From: Mauremys mutica
Lineage: Eukaryota > Chordata > Testudines > Geoemydidae
DNA: 64,000 nt
Assembly: GCF_020497125.1 (NCBI RefSeq)
Contig: NC_059084.1
Location: forward strand, 8,645,501 to 8,709,500
Direction: 5' to 3'
The notes below the pieces were generated by a model. That model was not told where the DNA came from, made no database searches, and saw only the letters and a list, made by a program, of their open reading frames with translations. Each line of letters opens with the position of its first letter. Position 1 is the first letter of the stretch. Positions 1 through 11,439 of this stretch are shown here, piece after piece. The position numbers were made by a program, and so were the translations under genes.

Positions 1-705
1 TATCTTTTTGATATGGCGATGCATTTTCTGAAAAGTCTGCACACTCTGGAATACTATGGTGTAGGCACAAATAACTGAATTAAAAGAAGTTCCATTCTAG
101 GTGAGGAAAGGTAGTTTCTGAAGGGGAGATGAGGGTTTGTTTATCAGATGCAGGAAATTGGGAGGGAGTGGCTACTATTCTGAAACCCTCCTTATGTGAC
201 CAATATATATGCATGCACTTCTTTCCATGGATTTCTTTCATTAGCATTAATGAGAGTTAAACTTTCTGTAAGTAAATCACTGCAGATCCAGGAAATGAAA
301 TATACTATGAGATACATATGAGTTATCAAGCTGTACTAAGAAAATCTATGAGATAATTATACTACATTGAGCAAAACAAATACACTGTGTTAAATCTTGC
401 AAACATTTGGCAGTCACAGAGGTCCCCAGGATCCTCAGCGTTCTACCGTGCTAGGCACTGTATCAGTATGTATGAAGACCTGGTTAAAGTAATGTATACA
501 TTACATTACCATTAACTTATGGTGTTTGGTGATCATTGTAATGCATTCATTTTTTATAAAAGGGTTTTCACTCTCCACAAACACATGGGAAGGAATTTAG
601 CCTTTGGGATTGTTAACCACATCAAGAAATGCACTATCAATGGGGAGTTCATCAGACTCAGAATCAGGACAAATGTTATAATTCTGTATATCTAGGTTCT
701 GATAT
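1..705. other. Unannotated AT-rich sequence
   Basis: I see no coding frame, RNA gene or recognisable repeat here. The sequence is AT-rich and unstructured, as in intergenic or intronic vertebrate DNA. Confidence 0.5.
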
Positions 706-709
706 GGCT

Positions 710-915
710 CTCCTCACCTTATCCTGAGCGCCTCACAAATACTAGTGGAGTTTTCCTCACATCACCCCAGTGAGGTAGAGAAACGTTATCTACATTTTAC
801 AGATGGGGAACTGAGGATGAGAGAGATTGAGTGACATGACCAAGGCCATAAAGGAAGCCTGTGGCGAATCAGGAACTGAACCCAGGTCTCCCGAGTCCCA
901 ATCAGACCACCCTGT
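710..915 (-). repeat. MIR-type SINE, antisense
   Basis: The stretch carries MIR landmarks in reverse: a tail-like part at 720-770, then an antisense core with 'cagatggggaactgagg' near 801, then the tRNA-related end with 'gaactgaacccaggtctcc' near 872. MIR is an old tRNA-derived SINE of amniotes. No target duplication remains, as expected at that age. Confidence 0.75.
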
Positions 916-1036
916 TGGCTTAATGAGATGCGTCATTCAGTAAGCTGCAGCATGTTGTAGGTTCAACCCCTGCTGAGCCAGCCAAAATAAAGTCCAATAA
1001 TTTAATTCCCAAATCATAACGGGAAAGAGTTTGAGT

Positions 1037-1137
1037 CTGATTCTGCTCTCTCATTTACACTATAATAAATCCAGAATAACTGGGGATCAATGGAATGACA
1101 GAGATGTAAAATCAGTGTAAGTAAAAACAGAAACAGC
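1037..1137. repeat. Palindromic MITE relic
   Basis: Two imperfect arms, 'ctcatttacactat' on the left and 'cagtgtaagtaaaaac' on the right, face each other around a short centre. The same wording recurs near 17.8, 19.2 and 45.4 kb, so it is probably a dispersed, self-complementary MITE family. The small ORF read here is not a gene. Confidence 0.45.
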
Positions 1138-4100
1138 CCTTTCCCCTTTAAAGATTTTCGAACATAATGGCCAAAATACACAGAAATGTATGATTTAAAA
1201 TTCATGTAATTCTGTCATCGGATATGATCTTGAGGTTTCTAGCATTGCTGAACTTTTATGGACTTTCCCTTTCACATGCTAACTATCCTTTACTGATATA
1301 GGACTTCATGTCACATTTTTAGGTAAAATCTTAAGGGACATAAACCTCCATCAAGATTTAACATCCAGCTGTATTGTTCCTATAAGTTTTACTATTGGGT
1401 GAAATTTCAATTTAAGAGCTTGTTCAAGGTAACAGACTTTATACATCTGTTTTGTTTCTACTGATCATATCCTTGTAGTTTTAGTATTCCTAATTCCTGC
1501 CCTGGGTCTTGCAGTTACTAACCTGTTGCTCTATGACTGGGGATAAAAGGAACAGTAGGCTCTTGAGAATTGTATAGTTGGCAATTCAGGGGACACCAAA
1601 TAGCTGGTGAATTACCTGATCATGTATAATCCAAGATACCATGTAATGACACACAACTGTATTTCGCACAGAAGAGTTTCTGTGAAATATACTATATCAT
1701 GATACAATATGAAGTTAACTTGGACTTATTTCGTCATTGTATAATATTTGCTATTTGATACAAAATGAGTCATTTACGGGTCACGGGCAAGGCGTACCCA
1801 GCTGGGGACGTATCTAGGCAAAGTAAAATGATCAATTTATCCCATTTCAGTTTCTACTAACAAACTGAAAAATAAGATGATAGATCATCCCACAAAACTC
1901 AGTGTAAAAGATGAAACTGTAACATTAATATTTGCATGACTTCCGGATACTTGAATCTGATTTTCTGTTTTACACAACACGGCATAATTATTAATGGCCA
2001 TGTAGAACAATGTCAATGCTAAACAATAAATATCTTTTATTATTAAGCTCTGAGCTGTTTTTCCCATTACAAGGACCAAATGGAAAATAATTGAAGGCTA
2101 TATCTCTCATGTATTCAAAGTGTTGCATGGATGCCAAGAAATGCCAACATATTCAAATCCTTTAAATTAGCACACTTAAGAGTCAATTTAAGCATTCTAA
2201 GTTTGGCTCATTAATTTTAGTGGAAATATTTTAATTCAGCTACATCTTATTGCTCATTGAGACTTCTACTAAGGGTATTTTTTTTATTAAACTGAATTTG
2301 CAGTATGTTTAAGAATCATTCATGTAAACATTTTCAGCTATAATGTCACAATCTCTTTACAAATCAGTAAAAAGGCAGATTTCTAACACTGCATCTCCAA
2401 TCATATTACTGCCTGCTGACTTTTAAACACATTTTATTTCAGTAAACATGGCCGAAATAAAATGGACAGAGAATAATTAAGTGAGAGAAATGTGGAGAGC
2501 CATTGGGTTAAGATAATATTTATTAATTTCTGCCCTCTATTAGTACACCTTCCAGTGACCTCAAGCTGCTACCCAGGCAGCAAGGGAGACACTGGAAAGA
2601 AAGAAAGAAAAAATTGCAACTGTCTTCTAAGGAATTTGTCTTTGCTGGGACTTGAAAAAAGGACCCTCAGATCTGAAAGAAAAAGTGCTACCATACCTGA
2701 GCTAAAGGAGAATTCCCATTAACTACAGCAGAAGTAGTTTTAGAGGTAGCACTCAGGCCTTCAATCTCTAGAACATAAAGCTATTATCATATGTAGTGTG
2801 TTCCCAGTTTCCCGTAATGACAGTCTACAAACAAGCTGACTGGGAGGGGACCTTTACCCCTTTTAATTGGGCTGACAAACAGAGAAAGGTTGGAAATACC
2901 AAATGGAGTTGAGTTATTGATTTCTTCTGTCTCTATGTAGCTACTATCAACATTCCTAAGGAAGAGCTCAAAACACTTTAAAAAAAAACAACCCACAAAA
3001 ACCTAACTGTGGAGGTCTTGTCCATTAGCCCGGTGTTCCCTTAGCCCTAGGGGCCTGATGCCTCTCATGTGAGGTTGAATCCTCTGGAAACTCTTGCCTA
3101 TAAGATTTTTTAATTGATTTAGCTTAATGCAAAGGAGAGTAAAAATATTATACTGGAGGCCTTTGGGGCTCAAGAACCTCTTTCGCCTGCATTAAAACCT
3201 CTGCTTTTACATCTGACTTATATGATCTGTGTACGTGAAAGGAGATGCTTCAAAACACTAAAATACAAAGAAATAAACCTCATGGCCACTACCATACTTC
3301 TCTGCAGCTTTCAAGCTACTATAGGTACTCTCTGTAAGCACCGGTAATCTAACCACAAATCTGCTTGGCCTCCAAGCAGACACTTACCAGTAGAATTCTG
3401 TTTCTTTCTCATTGACTCTCTGAATGGGGTGGCAATGAAAATTTACTAAATTATGGAATTGCACCTGAGCTTCCAATGTTTTTCAGATTCTTTGGCTTCT
3501 GCCAATCTCTCCCCAACTCAGCCTCCCAGCAGGCCGGTTTCTGTTCGTGAGCAAGAGCCTGTGTGGATGTGCGTCCCTTGATTTCCACCCCTCCTAGTTA
3601 TTCTTTTTATTCATGTCTTTCCCTCCAGATTTTTCTGGTTTGTTTATTTAGGTTTTGTCTTTCTTCCCTGTGTATGATATAGGGGAAGATGCGGAAGATG
3701 TAACACCAAGCAGAAGGGAAAAGGGAGCGTCTAAACCAGACTTAATAAAGAGACCTTAATGTGTTATTGAAAATCACCTTTTCCAATACAATCATGAGAG
3801 ATATTACAAGGCCACAAGACTTTGTAAAGTGGCAATACTAATTGCACTGGCTATCAGCTGCATTTTAGCTTTTGCTGAAATACCGTTTGCAACTGCAGAG
3901 CACTTGTGTTTTAGCATGAGTTAGCAGTCTGGATGCTGCAGGACTAAGTGACTGTTGGATTCATATGGCATCTAAGCTTGCTGTACTCTTATCTACTGGT
4001 GCCAGAGTTTAGAGTGGAGATAGGGACCTGCAATGGCTGACAGTTGATGCCATTGCTATCAGGTCTCTTTTTCTTTCCTGGTGAAGATTCAATATACTGT

Positions 4101-4590
4101 AATTTGCTGCGTGGTCTTCATGATTAGCTAATTAAGCAACCTTCATTACTTGTTATTATGAAGGTCAAAAAGCTAATGCATCTGTAACAGGAAGTGGCCA
4201 AAGCTAATGGGTCTTCCACATGTAATCTTAATTGATGCAGAAGAGTAGTTTCTAAAGCAATATGCACTGTTCTCCAGTTCTTTTGCAACAGATTTAGTTT
4301 TCAAATTGAAAAACTGTACCACATTGCGGAAACAGTGAAAAATACGGGGGAGAGGGGGAGATGGATAGAAAAAGAACATTATTGAAAGATCTAGAACATA
4401 GCAGCATGTTACCAATATTTTTTACCACAGCAAGAATTTAGATACCCAAAACTGCCAATCCCACCTTTACTAGTCTGAGCTCTATCAAGGGAGTTACTAG
4501 GGCACAAAGTCCCTGGTGATGTAATTAGAGGCACCTCCAATGGTGCAACAGCCATTTCCAGGTGCAGAGAACTTGACCCTTTCTTAAGCT
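1138..4590. other. Unannotated AT-rich sequence, possible conserved blocks
   Basis: No gene or interspersed repeat is recognised. Blocks around 2100-2460 and 4070-4260 are AT-rich and contain homeodomain-like TAAT/ATTA words, such as 'gattagctaattaagc' near 4122, but conservation cannot be judged from one sequence. Confidence 0.4.
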
Positions 4591-4593
4591 ACT

Positions 4594-4740
4594 GGGGCTA
4601 TTTCATTTAGTTTGATCTCCCATCATGCAAGATACCAGGGCTCCTTATTAAATGATGGGGGCCTGGAGACTCCATCCATTTAATTAGTGCCATCTTGCAT
4701 GATGGAAGTTGAAACCAAATGAAATTACTCTGATAGCTCA
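4594..4740. repeat. Long near-perfect palindrome, MITE-like
   Basis: Left arm 4594-4632 contains 'cccatcatgcaaga'. The right arm near 4692-4735 contains its complement 'tcttgcatgatgg', followed by the complement of the outer 'atttcatttagttt'. A second pair, 'attaaatgatgg' and 'ccatccatttaat', sits inside, so almost the whole segment can fold back. I do not recognise the family. Confidence 0.55.
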
Positions 4741-5156
4741 GGAAAGAGCACTAGTACTGTCATGATGGGAAAGTCACTGGCCTGCGTGCTACTAGAGGAC
4801 ATTTTCCTTTATCTATTAATAATAGACTAAAACCTGACATCTTTGTTCATAATTCAGTCCTGCAACCCTTCCTCAAGCAGCTAGTCAGTGACAGCTATGC
4901 ATGAGTGAGGACTAAGTAAAAACCAAGTAAGAATATTGGGATTTTTGCCTGAAGTCTTTTCAGAGTGTGTCCTTATTGTGGGTACATCCACGAGCCTTCC
5001 ATTAGCTTCCATCACAAAGCCAATGTAGGACAGAGAGAGACCAGCACTCTCCTGGGAGTGGTACTGTGCGAAGAATAAAAGCACTTGTTACATGAGGTTA
5101 GAAGAATTAGCAAATATCAACCTTAACAGGGTTAACTATATCACTGTAACTAATGA

Positions 5157-5242
5157 GGCCAGTCCTCAGCTGGTGTAAATCAGTGTAGCTCCATTGGCTT
5201 CCACAGAATAACATCGATTCACCCCAGCTGAGGATCTGGTCC
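5157..5242. repeat. Palindromic MITE relic
   Basis: Arms 'cctcagctggtgtaaatca' and 'caccccagctgagg' are mutually complementary around a centre with 'ctccattggcttcc'. A similar pair is present at 14955-15040. Confidence 0.5.
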
Positions 5243-5762
5243 AAGTGGTTTAAAAAAATCAAATGGCACATCATATCAGTGAGGAAAGAACAGTCTTTGC
5301 ACAACCAACATACAGGCATTTCAGCACAAGTAGCATTCCTCTTGGTATCACAGTGTGGGGGCAGCACAAAGGTAACCATTAAGAAACCGACACTGCTGTA
5401 TCTTCATGAAGGGAAGTTTTTTCCACTCTCATGGGATATAATTTGTCTCGGTGTGACCTTTACTTTCATAATAAGCTATATCTTTTCCCCTGTTGTCTAG
5501 CTCTCCTGACCTTAAATAGCAGTGCATTTCAATTCACACTCTGTACCATGCCTACAGATATCACTGATCCCACACAGTGGGATTAGAGACACTATCCTCA
5601 GCCTTAAATGAAACTTTTAGACCTGTTTACAAGCAGATAACAATGTATAACACTGGAAACACAATAAAACTCTAAATTTCTAAGTTTTGGGCTAATAAAT
5701 CTGCCTAGATTAATTTTTGGGATATTACTTCGTGGATGCTGGAAGGGCAGGGATTAAGAATC

Positions 5763-5775
5763 TTGTCATTGTATC
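5763..5775. repeat. Left target-site duplication of PLE
   Basis: The 13-base word 'ttgtcattgtatc' here is repeated exactly at 7874-7886 on the far side of the Penelope-like element. A duplication of this length fits target-primed insertion. Confidence 0.8.
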
Positions 5776-5974
5776 AGCGTAGCAGCCGTGTTCGTCTGTA
5801 TCAGCAAAAAGAACAGGAGTACTTGTGGCACCTTAGAGACTAACAAATTTATTTGAGCATAAGCTTTCATGGGCTACAGCCCATTTCTTTGGATGCATAG
5901 AATGGAACATACAGTAAGAAGATATTTATACATACAGAGAACATGAAAAGGTGGAAGTACCCACAGCAACTGCA

Positions 5975-7579
5975 GGATTGTCTGGCTATGTGGACTCTCT
6001 CTTCAGGCCCTATGCTACCAGCACTCCCAGCTATCTTCAAGACACCACTGACTTCCTGAGGAAACTACAATCCATCGGTGATCTTCCATGGCCACTATGG
6101 ATGTAGAAGCCCTCTACACCAACATTCCACACAAAGATGGACTACAAGCCATCAGGAACAGTATCCCTGATAATGTCATGGCAAACGTGGTGGCTGAACT
6201 TTGTGATTTTGTCCTCACCTACAACTATTTCACATTTGGGGACAATATATACCTTCAAGTCAGTTAGGGTGACCAGACAGCAAGTGTGAAAAATCGGGAT
6301 GGGGATGGGGGGTAATAGGAGCCTATATAAGAAAAAGACCCAAAAATCAGGACTGTCCCTATAAAATCGGGACATCTGGTCACCCTAAAGTCAGTGGCAC
6401 TGCTATGGGTACCCACATGGCCACCCACATTTTTATGGCTGACTTAGAACAACGCTTCCTTAGCTCTCGTCCCCTAACGCCCCTACTCTACCTGCGCTAC
6501 ATTGATGACATCTTCATCATCTGGACCCATGGAAAAGAAGCCCTTGAGGAATTCCACCATGATTTCAACAGTTTCCACCCCACCAGCAACCTCAGCGTAG
6601 ACCAGTCCACACAAGCGGTCCATTGCCTAGACACTACTGTGCTAATAAGCGATGGTCACATAAACACCACCCTATACCGGAAACCTACTGACCGCTATAC
6701 TTACCTACATGCCTCCAGCTTCCATCCAGGACACACCACACGATCCACTGTCTACAGCCAAGCTCTAAGATACAACCGCATTTGTTCTAATCTCTCAGAC
6801 AGAGACAAACACCTACAAGATCTCTATCAAGCATTCTTAAAACTACAATACCCACCTGCTGAAGTGAAAAAACAGATTGACAGAGCCAGAAGAGTACCCA
6901 GAAGTCACCTACTACAGGACAGGCCCAACAAAGAAAATAACAGAATGCCACTAGCCGTCACCTTCAGCCCCCAACTAAAACCTCTCCAGCGCATCATCAA
7001 AGATTTACAACCTATCCTGAAAGATGATCCCTCACACTCACAGATATTGGGAGACAGACCTGTCCTCGCTTACAGACAGCCCCCCAACCTGAAGCAAATA
7101 CTTACCAGCCACCACACACCATACAACAAAAACACTAACCCAGGAACCTATCCTTGCAACAAAGCCCGATGCCAACTCTGTCCACATATCTATTCAAGTG
7201 ACACCATCATAGGACCTAATCACATCAGTCACACCATCAGGGGCTCATTCACCTGCACATCTACCAATGTGATATATGCCATCATGTGCCAGCAATGCCC
7301 CTCTGCCATGTACATTGGCCAAACTGGACAGTCTCTATGCAAAAGAATAAATGGACACAAATCTGACATCAGGAATCATAACATTCAAAAACCATAGGAG
7401 AACACTTCAACCTCTCTGGCCATTCAGTAACAGACGTTAAGGTGGCAATTTTGCAACAGAAAAGCTTCAAAAACAGCCTCCAACGAGAAGCTGCTGAACT
7501 TGAATTAATATGCAAACTAGATACCATTAACTTAGGTTTAAACAGAGACTGGGAATGGCTTGGTCATTACACTAATTGA
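5975..7579 (+). pseudogene. PLE reverse transcriptase / GIY-YIG endonuclease, broken
   Basis: The protein would copy element RNA into DNA at a target nicked by its own endonuclease. The first part (about 5975-6264) has RT text in more than one frame and a gap near 6090. A hAT MITE then interrupts the gene. The long open part, 6405-7397, is 330 residues. It has YIDD at 32-35, the RT catalytic box; a cysteine cluster near residue 256 (CNKARCQLC); and an endonuclease core with VIY at 289-291 and YIG at 303-305, followed by a conserved Arg at 314. A frame shift next to the stop at about 7395 separates this from a further open tail that ends at 7579. I call it a pseudogene. The family assignment is firm, but the PLE clade is not. 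Confidence 0.85.
6265..6387 (-). mobile_element. hAT-type MITE (copy 1) nested in PLE
   Basis: This 123-bp element has terminal inverted repeats 'tagggtgaccag' and 'ctggtcaccctA'. It is flanked by an exact 8-bp duplication, 'aagtcagt', at 6257-6264 and 6388-6395. An 8-bp duplication is the hAT signature. It has no coding capacity and must have been moved by a transposase made elsewhere. It splits the RT frame of the PLE, so it inserted later. A second copy lies in the opposite orientation at 43259-43385. Confidence 0.9.
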
Positions 7580-7721
7580 ATCTATTTCCCCATGTAAAAG
7601 TATCCTCACACCTTCGTGTCAACTGTCCAAAATGGGCCATCTTGATTATCACTTCAAAAGTTTTTCTCCCCTGCTGATAAAAGCTTCTCTTAATTAATTA
7701 GCCTCTTACAGTTGATATGCA

Positions 7722-7873
7722 TACTTCCACCTTTTCATGTTCTCTGTATGTATAAATATCTTCTTACTGTATGTTCCATTCTATGCATCTGATGAAGTGG
7801 GCTGTAGCCCACAAAAGCTTATGCTCAAATAAATTTGTTAGTCTCTAAGGTGCCACAAGTACTCCTGTTCTTT
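7722..7873 (+). repeat. 3' terminal region of PLE
   Basis: This is the true 3' end of the element. It includes 'gcttatgctcaaataaattt' and 'taaggtgccacaagtactcc' and ends in a short T-run before the target duplication. It is the complement of 5805-5959. Confidence 0.8.
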
Positions 7874-7889
7874 TTGTCATTGTATCGAT

Positions 7890-8250
7890 ACCCTCATCCC
7901 TAAGTGGTCTTTTACACTGAACATTGTATTAAGTCTCTAATGATCCCAGCTATATAACAAGATACTTTCCTCCTATAGCGTATATTACATTGTGTAGAGT
8001 ATATGGAAAAGTGATTTCATTCATTAGCAAAGGGACGAGCTAAACTTGAAATGGTTGAAAGTGTAATTCTCCTTAAAAGAAAATATCTATCATAGGGACA
8101 ATATTAGAGGGCATTAATGCATGTTTAAATCCTCCCTGTTTTATTCTTCATTGGTGCAGTTTCTGAGACATGGCTGTGATCTCAGTGTCCTTTCATTGAG
8201 ATACTATACAACTTCTCAGATGAAATATTGTTTTTCATACCGTATCTCTT
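7890..8250. other. Unannotated sequence
   Basis: No gene or repeat is recognised. Confidence 0.5.
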
Positions 8251-8340
8251 AGGGCCAAATTCTGCTCTTGGATGAACATTGTGCTTCTTTGTACCAAGGA
8301 CAAAGGCTGCTGATCATGGACATCCAAGAGCAGCATTTCT
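8251..8340. repeat. Short palindrome, MITE-like
   Basis: Arms 'ctgctcttggatg' (about 8262) and 'catccaagagcag' (about 8320) are perfect complements around a centre of roughly 45 bases. Confidence 0.5.
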
Positions 8341-8419
8341 TCCTTAAATTATACTGCCAAAAGAGTGTTGGGACTCCAGTAACTCTGAGAACAAAGTATA
8401 AAAAGTACTGACAAATGAG

Positions 8420-8705
8420 CAAACGTCAGACACGAGTCTACAAACACACATCCGTACATGTCATATGGACCAGACACGCACACTGTATGTATGGTGCATA
8501 AACACATGCACCCATATACCTCATGCACTGTGCAAAAACATACATACACACTGTCCGCATCTCACACATACCACACTTGTAAACATTATATGCACAGCGT
8601 ACACTAATATACACATATGCCATTTGCACCACACACACATACGAGCATGCACATGTATGCACACCATATACATCAGAAGAACATATACATTGCAAATAAA
8701 ACTGA
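8420..8705. repeat. Degenerate CA/CATA-rich simple repeat
   Basis: The stretch is full of 'cacaca', 'acatac' and 'catgcac' words without a constant period. Overlapping open frames on both strands result from this low complexity and are not genes. Confidence 0.6.
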
Positions 8706-8933
8706 TCTCAGGTACACCATAAAGTATACTATGAGGTACATAATAAAACCAATTTTCAGTATGACCTCTTATATAGTGGTAGAGTGCCTCTTAGTCTGGG
8801 ACAGGCAAACCATTTTGGGAATATCACTCTCCACGCATCTCCAAACTCTGGGCCAGACTCTCTCTCTTGCACCAGAGCTCTAACCATGGAAAGGGGGGGG
8901 GAGCATCAAAAAGCTGGTTACAGCTGATTCTGA

Positions 8934-9850
8934 ATCACAGAACTGTAGGACTGGAAGGGACCTTGAGAGGTCATCTAGTCCAGTCCCCGGCACTCAGGGG
9001 AGGATTACATAATAATTAGACCATTCCTGATAGGTGTTTGCCTAGGGAGGTCGTGGAACCTCTGTCAGTGGAGGATTTAAGAACAGGTTAGACAATTTGT
9101 TCCCGTGCTTAACTACCCTGACAGTGAGGAAGTTTTTTCTAATGTCCAACCTAAACCTCCCTTGCTGCAACTAAAGCCCATTGCTTCTTGTCCTATCCTC
9201 AGAGGTTAACGAGAACAATTTTTCATCTTCCTCCTTGTAAAAACCTTTTATGTTCTTGAAAAGTGTTACGTCCTCCCCCGCCCCAGTCTTTTCTTCTCCA
9301 GACTAAACAAACTCATTTTTTTTCAATCTTTCCTCACAGGTTATGTTTTCTAGACCTTTAATCATTTTTGTTGCTCTACTCTGGACTTTTCCAATTTGTC
9401 CCTATCTTTCCTGTAATGTGGCGCCCAGAACTGGACACAATACTCCAGCTGAGGCTTTATCAGCATGGATTAGAGCAGAAGAATTGTCTTGCTAACAACA
9501 TTCCTGCTAATAAATCCTAGAATGATGTTTGGTTTTTTTTTTTTTTTTTTTGCAACAGTGCAGTGTTACGCTGTTGACTCATATTTGGCTTGTGATACAC
9601 TATAACCCCCAGATCCCTTTCCTCGATATTCCTTCCTAGGGAATCATTTCCCATTTTGCATGTGTGCAATTGACTGTTCCTTCCTAAGTGGAGTACTTTG
9701 CATTTGTCCTTATTGAATTTCATCCTATTTATTTCAGATCGTTTCTCCAGTTTGTCCAGATCATTTTGAATGTTAATCCTACCCTCCAAAGCACTTACAA
9801 CCCCTCCTAACTTGGTATCATGTCTGCAAACTTTATAAGTGTTTGCTTCC
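8934..9850 (-). mobile_element. CR1-type LINE relic, antisense
   Basis: Read on the minus strand, the element ends at 8934, next to 'actgtaggactggaaggg' and 'gaggtcatctagtcc', which are typical CR1 3' end words. The coding part lies to the right. The reverse complement of 9590-9790 encodes a CR1 RT tail with words such as MKFNKDKCKVLHLGRN followed by an EERDLGV motif. Many frame breaks and a T-run of about 19 bases at 9533-9552 show that it is inactive. No clear 5' end is seen, so it is 5' truncated, as most CR1 copies are. Confidence 0.8.
9598..9800 (-). pseudogene. CR1 reverse transcriptase fragment
   Basis: An open stretch on the minus strand encodes residues recognisable as a CR1 RT region: LDKLEKRSEINRMKFNKDK, then KVLHLGR, then RDLGVIV. 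The surrounding frame runs on into non-homologous sequence to the right and into the T-run to the left, so the open reading length is accidental beyond this core. It is a decayed fragment. Confidence 0.7.
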
Positions 9851-9979
9851 AGATTACAGCTCCTTTGTAACAACTGAGTGGTGCAAAGGAACTGATTACA
9901 GAAATATTTACAGGTGTGGATAAGCAATGGGAATTTGTACGGCCTCTCTCCATCCCACTCACTTCCAGCTATCAACTCC

Positions 9980-10240
9980 TGCTCTCCTCTGAAGGCAACT
10001 GTTGCTGGATCTAGCCTAATCCCTTCTACCCATCTGCAAATTACATTTTCCTAAAATAATTTCCCCTTACTGATCTCTACCTCTTATTCCTCTCTCCTCT
10101 ATGACCCTTTCTAGTACTATCCCACTTCAACAATCTAAAGTCAACAATTCTCTGCAAAACCCTCTTCCTTCCTCATCTTCACAGACCCTTTTGGTTCCTA
10201 TTGCAGTTATCCCTCTTTGTCACAGACAATTGCCCCAGCT
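9980..10240. other. Pyrimidine-rich unannotated sequence
   Basis: The plus strand is rich in C and T, with 'cctctctcctct'-like runs. No gene is supported. Confidence 0.4.
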
Positions 10241-10249
10241 ACCTTCCAC

Positions 10250-11330
10250 TCACCGTGATGCTTCCTGGGGGTACCCAGGGCTGTGAGACACTTTGTCACC
10301 CGGGCCCTTAGCGTGGAAAACGTTGACTGTGCCTGGCATCGGTCAGCTACCCAACTCCACTGCCCACCGAAAACACAAGCACTCCCCTTTAGGCCTTGTA
10401 GGTCCTGCTGCCACCCTACAGTTTAGCAACTGGCACAATGCAACACTCAAGCCCTCTGAGCACCTCCCTCGAGTGTCTAGCCCCTTGTCCACTGGACACT
10501 CAGAGTATTTATAGATCTGATGCTTCCAAAGAAACAAGACGTCCCAGCTTACATGTTCCACCTCGGATCACTGCTCTGCTTAATGCCACAGCATTTAGAA
10601 ATATTTATAGCGAAATCAGTTCTGTGCTTAACAAAGCCCAGAGATTTCAGTAGTAGCAAATAGAAGTACTGGCAACAAAGGGTTACATGTAAAATAAAAC
10701 CATAACACACATTCTAGAGCCTAGTCTTAATTAATAGAATATTCTCGTGTCTGATAGAGTATTGCTCACCCAAAATCCTTGGCTGTGACCCTCCTTTCAT
10801 GAGACAAGCACACTGTCACTTGCCTCCTAGGTGGAGGATCCTGTGTGTTTTCTTGCACCCCACAATATTCCTTGCATCCCTGCTGTTTGTTTCACCCTGA
10901 AAATTTCCTCTCTGGGACATTTCACAATCTTTCGTTCTGCCCCTTTCCAGTATGCGGATAGGCACGTATTGCGAGGCCCAGAATACACCTATGACCAGAC
11001 AGGCAGATAGGCATCGTTTCCTGTCTGAAAGGAACATTTCCAAGGTATGTAACCTCCTGGTGACCTGCCTTAACTCCAAGACCTTACGAACATAATTTTT
11101 AGCATAGATACATAACTCTTTAAATACTATCCACACATACATTTCACAGTAATTATGACGATCAATGGGCTCTTGGCAGAGACCTCATATCCTACACTTC
11201 GGTGAACTATTGTGCATATATCTGACCCAGGGCATCCCTGAAGCCCCTGTGTATCCCCTGTGCCCTCTGCCAGTTGTCGTCCCCAAGGGGTCCCTGGGTC
11301 ACACTCACCCAGCTGCAATTCTTACATTCA
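10250..11330 (-). mobile_element. Possible LTR-retroelement relic (unclassified)
   Basis: This kilobase differs in composition from its flanks. Its text, for example 'gctgtgagacactttgtcac' near 10280 and 'gaaaggaacatttccaagg' near 11028, reads like an interspersed repeat I associate with reptile LTR elements. I cannot identify LTR ends, a primer site or a gag/pol frame. The minus-strand frame at 10816-11142 (108 codons) has no recognised domain. The call is tentative and rests on general recognition. Confidence 0.3.
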
Positions 11331-11439
11331 TGGTCTACTTTTCAAAGGTATCTTTACCCAACCAATCCCCCTTATACAGATGTCCTCAGACTCCACCAGC
11401 CTCTGCTCCCTGTCTGCAGAACTGCTTCATTAATTAGGG

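Larger units (their letters stand above)
5776..7873 (+). mobile_element. Penelope-like retroelement with inverted 5' copy of its 3' end
   Basis: The element is bounded by an exact 13-bp target duplication. It begins with an inverted copy of its own 3' region (5805-5959), which is complementary to the true 3' end at 7722-7876. Between the arms lies one coding region for reverse transcriptase and a C-terminal GIY-YIG endonuclease. Inverted or partial terminal copies are a known habit of Penelope-like elements. The left arm has about 29 extra bases (5776-5804) that the right end lacks. The coding frame is broken by a small deletion near 6090, by a 123-bp hAT MITE at 6265-6387, and by a shift near 7395, so the copy is dead. 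Fragments of related PLEs occur at 38.7, 57.3 and 62.2 kb. Confidence 0.85.

Noticed and set aside
8420..8705. Possible CRISPR-like or tandem array
   Set aside because: No constant repeat or spacer length. It is simple-sequence DNA in a vertebrate genome.
8349..8883. Frames rich in Cys, His, Tyr and Thr
   Set aside because: They read through a degenerate CA/CATA simple repeat.
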